Origin: Lentinula raphanica
Lineage: Eukaryota > Basidiomycota > Agaricomycetes > Agaricales > Omphalotaceae
Reading direction: 5' to 3'
Assembly (NCBI GenBank): GCA_027919835.1
Contig: JANVFP010000002.1
Location: forward strand, 1,116,001-1,180,000
DNA: 64,000 nucleotides
The position numbers and the translations under genes were made by a program. Shown here in pieces: positions 58,901-64,000 of the stretch (position 1 is its first letter; each line of letters opens with the position of its first letter). The notes beneath the pieces are model-generated. The model searched no databases and was not told where the DNA came from. It saw nothing but the letters and a program-made list of their open reading frames with translations.

Positions 58901-59701
58901 CTCAGAGAAAACCTTTGAATGTTGGTGATATTCCAGAGGAACAATTTCTTCAAATGATTGCTTTGGTTTTTCTCGATAAGCTGCTTCTGCCAATTGTTGG
59001 GAATAGGTGTATCCAGCTGCGCACCAAAGTTCTTCTGTAGCATGATCTAGAACTCCAGATCGACGCAAGGCTCTTCTTTGTTTCCGGTTTCTGAGTAAGC
59101 GGTAGAGGGGTGGGGCATCATCTCGCAAGTCCTCCATTTCATCAGCAGTTGGTGTCGGCAATGGAACATGTTCTGGATTGATTTCTAGTAGATCTAAAGT
59201 GGTCCCCCCTACATTAGCCACTCGGGGTTCTGGTACTTCCTCGATAACCATGGGGTGGGCTGATTTTGATTGTACCGAGATACGGCCCTCCTTCCAGTTG
59301 ATATTTGGATTTACTTTCCGAAGCCAGGGTAACCCAAGGATTATGTCATCTGATCCTAGGTTGGTGACTAAGTATTCAAGAAGCTGTGGCATGTTCTGAT
59401 CTATTGTAGAAAGAAGTCGTGCCGAATGAGTAATTTTCCCTGCTGTGTTTGGTGTGCCATCAATATTGTAAAGAGTGATTGGTTTTGGAAGAGGTCGAGT
59501 AATGATTCGATGTTGATCTATAAAGCGCTGGTGTATAAACAGACCAGTTGCTCCAGAGTCAATCATTGCTGCACTGTTTGTACTCTTGAATCTGCCTTGT
59601 AACTTAATCGGAACACGGAAGTGAGAAGAATCACTTGATTGCATAGAACCGATGGTACACGAGGAAACAGATTGATAGATAGAAGATGATTTAGAGTACA
59701 A
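55961..59701 (-). CDS. pol: Pol polyprotein with chromodomain
   Basis: 1246 codons counted from 59701 (a TTG; the frame is open further upstream). In order: aspartic protease with [10 protein letters not shown] (Asp near 48); reverse transcriptase with the [17 protein letters not shown] region and YLDDILIF catalytic box; RNase H ([42 protein letters not shown]); integrase with an HHCC-type zinc region ([27 protein letters not shown]) and DDE core ([31 protein letters not shown]); a GPF motif ([13 protein letters not shown]); and a C-terminal chromodomain ([30 protein letters not shown]). All catalytic residues that I can check are present. The frame differs from gag by one base and overlaps its stop, so a -1 frameshift or reinitiation is needed to make Pol. 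Confidence 0.93.
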   Translation of the reverse strand: MYSKSSSIYQSVSSCTIGSMQSSDSSHFRVPIKLQGRFKSTNSAAMIDSGATGLFIHQRFIDQHRIITRPLPKPITLYNIDGTPNTAGKITHSARLLSTIDQNMPQLLEYLVTNLGSDDIILGLPWLRKVNPNINWKEGRISVQSKSAHPMVIEEVPEPRVANVGGTTLDLLEINPEHVPLPTPTADEMEDLRDDAPPLYRLLRNRKQRRALRRSGVLDHATEELWCAAGYTYSQQLAEAAYREKPKQSFEEIVPLEYHQHSKVFSEKESERLPDHKPWDHAIDLKPDAPETMRTKIYPMSLNEQEELDRFLKENLRKGYIQPSKSPIASPVFFVKKKDGKLRFVQDYRRLNDYTIKNRYPLPLVADMISRLQNSKIFTKFDVRWGYNNVRIKQGHEWKGAFATNRGLFEPLVMFFGLTNSPATFQALMNSIFADLIASGKVAVYLDDILIFTETLEEHRKLVHEVLDRLAKHDLYLRPEKCEFEKSSIEYLGLVISEGQVQMDPVKVKAVKEWPTPKTLRDLRGFLGFANFYRRFIEGFAKKARPLNDLTRKDIRWDWGTSQQEAFDSLKAAFTTAPILVLWNHTRPTRIEVDASGFATGGTLSQFQEDGLWHPVAFRSASMGPAERNYEIYDREMLAIIEALKDWRHFLEGLPEPFEIITDHQNLEFWRTAQDLSRRQARWALWLSRFNFHLTHRAGRIHTQADALSRMAQHQVHDFEDNKEQVVLRPEHFIKASTAVLLDNPLLERIRQNSTRESEVIEALNKLKGPQSLTHGLTDWREEEGLVFYRGKIYVPPNQELRKAVLEQCHDSRTAGHPGMHGTLELVNRQYWWPGIRTFVDKYVEGCDICQRKRLNPSHTAPLQPLPVPAGPWEDIGVDLIGELPMTQAGHNAIITFVDHYTKMIHCFPTTTEITAEGVADFFYREIFRLHGIPRRFVSDRGPQFAADVMRQLLKRLGIESALTTAYHPETNGQTERANQEIERYIRLYVSRRQDNWDHLLPTAEFVMNSRIHSAHSHSPFETLYGYIPEFNIPIGIWNKFPSIDKRLELLKYAREDAEAALRMSKERIREEVQGEPPTFDVGQPVWLSLNKLKIRQKNQKLGSRRLGPFEVVEKTGPLTYRLNLPSWMKIHDNIHVNRLSPWKGNDVNGTLPPPPEPEIIEGEEFYEVEKVLDSRFYGRWKKLQFLVRWKGYDEGHDEWINEENIRGSADEEIEDFTRSTRMHHGKLRPPFSTHFHGNSTKTLQR

Positions 59702-59739
59702 TTCAGGGAACCAGGCGGCAGCCGTGACAGGTTCCCACT

Positions 59740-61281
59740 TTAAAAATTCTGGCGCAATTCAGAAATCTGATCAGCTAATGTTTTCTGATTAGCTGTCAGC
59801 TGCTGGAGAATCTGGGAGAAGTCTGGCAGGGTTGGCGCAGTGGTGGCAGCTATACTAGAAGTGGAGGATCCAGCAGTGGCAGCAGTTCTTTGGCTTGGTC
59901 GAGGGTAGCCCAAGAACTTTCGTCGGCAAACATTGGCTAGATGCCCTGTGTATCCACAGTAGTCACATATATCTCGTTCGTGATGCCCATCTGCCCTGCG
60001 ATGATTCTGTGATCCACATCCATAGCATCTTCCAGCCATGAATTTTCGATAATCATCAGGGGACCGTCCAGTGGAAGTGGCATCTACATCCATAGCATTT
60101 GGATCACGGGCAGGAGCAAATGGAATGGCGTGGAAAGCACTGGTGGAGTTAGGGACTCGAGAAGGGGTGGTGATACTCTGTCCCCTTTCTTTAGCACGCT
60201 CAATTTGACGATTGTCAATGCGCATGGCTTCCTGGATAAGACCATCCAAGGTACTAATGTTATCTTCATCAGTGTACACCAATCCATCCTTGACTCGGTT
60301 GGATAGATGCTGATAAAAACGATCTCGGAGGTCTGGGTCAGAATATCCAGTACGGCTTGCATGCTGTTTGAATGCTGCTGCATAGGCTGCAACTGTATTC
60401 TTTCCTTGCCATAACCCTTTAAGTGCTTCCTTAGCATCTACTACAGGGTTGACCGTTTCAAAGCGAGCTTTGAAAGCTTCCTTGAATAGATTCCAAGTGG
60501 GGTAAATGAAGGAAGCACCTGCTACATTGTTGTTGACGTTACTGATGTTTTCGGAGATTGGAGTGGCCCAGATAGCAGCATCTCCTTCGAGAAAGGAGAT
60601 AGCAGATTTGATCCGTTCCTCGTTTCTGCCTCTGAGTGATGAGATCCCCTGGGACCAGAGTTCAAATGCTGCCATGAAGCGTCGAGCATCATCACTCCGT
60701 TTCCCATCATAGGGCTGTGGTTTGCTAATACTTTTACTGGTGCCCATATTACTTGCAATGTCTGTAACTGTTGTCTGAAGTGCCTGCTGCTGTTGTGCAA
60801 GCTGGTGAATGATGTCAGCGATCTGTTGAATGCTTGCCATTGTAGAAGAATCAGCTGGTTCGGGTTCTGTAGTGTCAGGTTGTTGAGTTTCAGGTATATT
60901 GTCGCTGTCTGAGTCCAATTCTGATTCTGATTCTGATTCTAATGGAGTGATGGAAGTAGGCACAAGCGCAGGGGATGCTCTGGAACTAGGGTTGGATGAT
61001 CGTCCAACTCTAAGGGGTATGGGGGATGGTGCAACAGGTGGTTCTGGAGGAATGTGTAAATAACGCTCTGAATCGTAATCAAGTTCGAGTGGAAATGTGT
61101 ATCGATTGGGACAAGGATTTTCGTCACAGTGTTCCCAGCTGTCAGAGTCAGTTGACCAATGTACGTCACAGTGGTCAGTGGAGTCAAATGCGTGGGTGTA
61201 GTTGGAACAATCTGTGAAGGCTCCAAAGGTAGGCGTGATGACAGAGTAGGGTGGAGGATCGGATATGTCCGATTTCCACAC
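59740..61281 (-). CDS. gag: Gag-like protein with CCHC zinc knuckle
   Basis: 513 codons if counted from a GTG at 61281; the first in-frame ATG is at 60840 ([17 protein letters not shown]), which would give about 366 residues. Middle: a Gag-type helical region ([30 protein letters not shown]). C-terminal: a Cys/His stretch [16 protein letters not shown] followed by a CCHC knuckle [14 protein letters not shown], then a Thr/Ala/Gln tail. It would package the element RNA. The start is uncertain because the upstream part is acidic and has no ATG in frame. Confidence 0.85.
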   Translation of the reverse strand: MWKSDISDPPPYSVITPTFGAFTDCSNYTHAFDSTDHCDVHWSTDSDSWEHCDENPCPNRYTFPLELDYDSERYLHIPPEPPVAPSPIPLRVGRSSNPSSRASPALVPTSITPLESESESELDSDSDNIPETQQPDTTEPEPADSSTMASIQQIADIIHQLAQQQQALQTTVTDIASNMGTSKSISKPQPYDGKRSDDARRFMAAFELWSQGISSLRGRNEERIKSAISFLEGDAAIWATPISENISNVNNNVAGASFIYPTWNLFKEAFKARFETVNPVVDAKEALKGLWQGKNTVAAYAAAFKQHASRTGYSDPDLRDRFYQHLSNRVKDGLVYTDEDNISTLDGLIQEAMRIDNRQIERAKERGQSITTPSRVPNSTSAFHAIPFAPARDPNAMDVDATSTGRSPDDYRKFMAGRCYGCGSQNHRRADGHHERDICDYCGYTGHLANVCRRKFLGYPRPSQRTAATAGSSTSSIAATTAPTLPDFSQILQQLTANQKTLADQISELRQNF

Positions 61282-61336
61282 GCCTCGTAGGATCAGTTAC
61301 AAGAGCTGATGGTACGAGTAAGCGATCTCGACCTAA

Positions 61337-61996
61337 TGTCCCGAAGGAGCTGGCACAGAAGGGTGACACGAGCACAAGCACAAGCACGACCCTATACAGG
61401 GTAAGGGTGAGGTTGATCTCAGCAACAGTGAGGGCACGAAGGGCCAATCACTAGGGCTTCAAAAGGAAAAGACAAGCTAGTTCCCAATGACCAAGTTAGT
61501 ATTATTGAGTGTGAGTAGGATACAAATACGAACCTAGTTCCCAATGACCAAGAGGTCGAGATAGGGAACCAGGAGTCTAACTACAGTGGTATTTATACTG
61601 GGGGAAACAATAAGTACCCAAAGTAGTAGAGACGAACAGCGTGAGTGAAGAAGATTGGAAAAGACAATAATGCGAGAATGTAAAAGGTGTAGTGCGAGAA
61701 TGTAACAGGTGAAGAGCGAATGAGAATGGTTGGAAAGATAAGGAATAGTGACAGCGCGAGAGACAGATATGAAGAACAATAACACAAGTACCATAGTGCG
61801 AGAATGGAAGAAAGAATGATGACAGAACGCGAGAGGAGAATGATAAAGCATGAGAAGAGGATTGATAATGAAGCAGGAGGTATCGTTGCTAATTGTAGTG
61901 AGTCATGAAGAACGATCAGGTGGTAGCAAGGACATATGATGCAAAAAGGAGTGCATGTGATAAGGAAAAATAACACACATGTCAGATGTCACGACA
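61337..61996 (-). repeat. 5' LTR (660 bp)
   Basis: Identical to 55269-55928 as far as read. Inside it, on the element strand, the body continues with TTAGGTCGAGATCGC after 61337; this is not a common TGG-type tRNA primer site, so the priming mode is unclear. Confidence 0.95.
61589..61598 (-). promoter_or_regulatory. TATA box of the LTR promoter
   Basis: On the minus strand GTATAAATAC lies about 400 bp into the 5' LTR, correctly oriented for gag-pol transcription. The same site is at 55521-55530 in the 3' LTR. Confidence 0.6.
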
Positions 61997-62001
61997 GCCC
62001 C
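61997..62001. repeat. Right target-site duplication GCCCC
   Basis: Matches 55264-55268; see the left copy. Confidence 0.85.
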
Positions 62002-62696
62002 CTTGGTGCCCCCCGATGTACACATGAACTTTGAGGTTGTTACAGGATTGGAAGAGTCCTGCGGCTCAGGCGGGAGCATTTACCCTAGCAAATTGCATTG
62101 CAATAGATTATCCATTCACAGTTTGTATTGGAAGAAGGCGGGGGCTGTTGGTGTTCGAATGGGGTTGTATTTTGATCCATACTTTGCATTATGCACTCCC
62201 TGGATGAGGCTGTTTGAGGACAATCTTACGACATCGGACAGCGAACCATAAAAAAACTGAATCACAGTTTGTGCTACATTCTGTATCAGAAAAAGGAGGA
62301 AAAAAGCTGCATCGATTTCCATTTGAGGGCGTTGTTTTGACCTGATGTTTGAATAGTTTTTGTTTGATGATGAGATGAGTCCGCACCGTATACCCTTTTA
62401 TACCACAGGACTGTGATCGTCGTTGCGAGGGACTTACGAGGGACGACAAAAAATTTTTTTAGGGAGATGGGGGTTAGCATTTTTCGTATGGTGTTTGAAT
62501 AGCTTGGTATTAGATCCATCTTTGTCACCTTCCCTGGCGCGACGGATGCTCATATGGATGAGGTTGTTACAGGACTGTTATCATTCCTGTTACGAGTTCC
62601 AGAAGGGCACACCACCATGTTGGCGGTCATCAAATTATCAAGCAGAAATTGGGATACTATTTGTTTGGCAGTGGGAAAAAAGAGTTATGAATCTAG
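62002..62696. other. Degenerate repeat block upstream of gene F
   Basis: No gene seen. GAGGTTGTTACAGG at about 62033 and ATGGATGAGGTTGTTACAGG at 62553 repeat the unit at 54432. An imperfect copy (TGGATGAGGCTGTTTGAGG) is near 62201. Confidence 0.5.
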
Positions 62697-62702
62697 TATA
62701 AA
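62697..62702 (+). promoter_or_regulatory. TATA box of gene F
   Basis: ATCTAGTATAAAGACTAGG, then GATCTCTCAGTCACTGCTGG; same layout as the promoter of gene E. Confidence 0.6.
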
Positions 62703-63071
62703 GACTAGGGAGAAACAACACGATCTCTCAGTCACTGCTGGTCGGTTACACCTTGGTGCGTTTTTCATACTACTACTTTTCTCGATGACATTACTAACTC
62801 TCCACAATATCCCAGTTTGCTCACAACATTTGTTGTCTGGTTCGCTCAAGAAAAACTCCTTCATCTCGCTTTTACCAAAAAAATCTGTAAGTCGAGTTCT
62901 TTCATTCACTAGATTTTAGCGCCTGATTATAATATCTGTATTCAAGTATAGCTCCTTTCGAGTCCTCAGGCCTCATCGTTCATCACTTATCATTTTTTTC
63001 ACATTCATCGTTCAAGGCAAGTCAAATCCGGCCTGAGCTTGGAAAGTGCTCAATCTAACACTCTATTCAGA

Positions 63072-63808
63072 ATGCATTTCCGAACCATCAGCATGATCTT
63101 CGTCGCTGTCATTTCATCTGCTGCATGTGCACTTCCGTTAGAGGATGTGAGTATCCGTATATATTGCTCGTTGACCCCTTCAAGGATTGATGAGTCGTCT
63201 GCTTGTCCTTATAGGTTCACTCAGGCCCCGGTGTCGTTCAAAGTACACAGGGTGAACATCTCGCTGTCCTATATCCCAGAACTGGACACATACGCGCACA
63301 CAGACCATCCAGACGGCCCATTGTGGGGTTACTGTACGTTCTAGAAGATTATGATGAAGTGGAACCGGGATCAGTCATCGACGAAGCAAATAGTCAGTTC
63401 ACAAACGATCTGGTCAGCGGGTCCGTCAATGTAGTCCTCAACTATGTTCTTACTCACCATGGGGGCTATGAAATCCAACTGGATCCACACAACCAATATC
63501 CACACCCTGTCGCTGGGCTCATAGCTAACGGTGTGACGGCCTGGTTGTTCAATGTACCTAGGATCCAGGGTGTAAATTGTTTAATCCGAATTTGGTTTAA
63601 CCTGGACGTTCGAGGTCAATATACGATCGGATTCTACCGAAACGAACATTCCCTTGACCAGAACACTCCTCTCTTCCAGCCGATGCGATTGCATTCTTCC
63701 GATCTCGCATTACTCGATCACATTTATGATCATCTGACAGGCCAACTTGATGTTCAGAGCGAGTTTGGGAGTCGACCGGGCTCCCCAAACCATCCCTCGC
63801 AACAGTGA
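63072..63808 (+). CDS. Small secreted protein, gene F (paralogue of E)
   Basis: Exons 63072-63146 and 63215-63808, 222 residues. Signal peptide MHFRTISMIFVAVISSAACA, then the same LPLE motif and gtgagtatc donor as gene E, so intron position and phase are shared. The second exon reads VHSGPGVVQSTQGEHLAVLY and continues with VNVVLNYVLTHHGGYEIQLD and GQYTIGFYRNEHSLDQNTPL. The domain has diverged strongly from E while signal peptide, intron and promoter are conserved, a pattern often seen in fast-evolving secreted proteins. No active-site motif. Confidence 0.75.
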
Positions 63809-64000
63809 GAAAGAATTTGACCTCTTTCTCCGTAGCGAGGGCTGGTTTGAGGAGCCTGGCTCGGAGTAGGTTGTTGGGATTTATTGATTGTCTTCTGTAC
63901 ATATGTGATCAGTTCATAAATCCATATTGTATGTTTCAGTAGTCTCCCCTAGGCAGACTCTCACAAGACAAGCTTGTTTCTGAGCCTGCATAATCAGGTG
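63809..64000. other. 3' flank of gene F
   Basis: 192 bp to the window edge; nothing beyond probable 3' UTR. Confidence 0.4.

Larger units (their letters stand above)
55269..61996 (-). mobile_element. Intact Ty3/gypsy chromovirus-type LTR retrotransposon
   Basis: 6,728 bp, transcribed from right to left. Two 660-bp LTRs with TGT...ACA ends, a 5-bp target duplication, gag with a zinc knuckle, and pol in the order protease, reverse transcriptase, RNase H, integrase, chromodomain. A polypurine tract sits directly before the 3' LTR. The two LTRs look identical throughout, so insertion was recent, and both large reading frames are open. The chromodomain implies targeting to marked chromatin. Confidence 0.95.

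Overview
ORGANISM: The window looks like nuclear DNA of a basidiomycete fungus, most likely an agaricomycete. Genes are dense with short GT-AG introns (about 45-70 bp), ATP-citrate lyase is one fused polypeptide, and the mobile DNA includes a KDZ transposase, a chromodomain Ty3/gypsy element and a TET/JBP-type dioxygenase, a mix typical of mushroom-forming fungi. No bacterial signals (operons, Shine-Dalgarno sites, CRISPR) are present. LAYOUT: (1) 1-9 kb is ordinary host sequence: the 3' part of an unrecognised gene, a DUF2433-type metallophosphoesterase with an RNA-binding-like C-terminus, and ATP-citrate lyase. (2) 9.8-50.4 kb was originally a tandem array of genes for small secreted proteins: four close paralogues A-D (10.4, 13.4, 36.6 and 46.9 kb), then a different secreted gene E (49.8 kb), whose relative F lies at 63.1 kb. 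(3) Three large mobile elements have split this array. A 20.9-kb DNA transposon (14336-35240) sits inside the last exon of paralogue B, with a 6-bp target duplication GATACT and 36-bp inverted ends starting TATGG. A 7.7-kb KDZ-type element (38335-46051) lies between C and D. A 6.7-kb Ty3/gypsy chromovirus-type retrotransposon with identical 660-bp LTRs (55269-61996) lies between E and F. THE 20.9-kb ELEMENT is the most interesting object. Next to a retroviral/IS3-like DDE transposase it carries intact-looking genes for a TET/JBP 2-oxoglutarate dioxygenase, a very long JmjC protein and a HECT-like ubiquitin ligase, plus two genes I do not recognise. It also holds a damaged GIY-YIG nuclease-like gene and broken fragments of two host ubiquitin-ligase genes (F-box/WD40 and Hul5/UBE3-like). 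Its ends hold arrays of CGTGATCACG at exact 30-bp spacing, and three gene boundaries inside it plus its right arm share a GCGyTAAACTactg motif, mostly as palindromes. I infer that it is a cargo-bearing transposon that brings its own DNA-demethylation, histone-demethylation and ubiquitination activities, plausibly to escape or manipulate host silencing. Exon coordinates come from reading splice sites by eye; reading frames were checked across most junctions, and the doubtful ones are stated.
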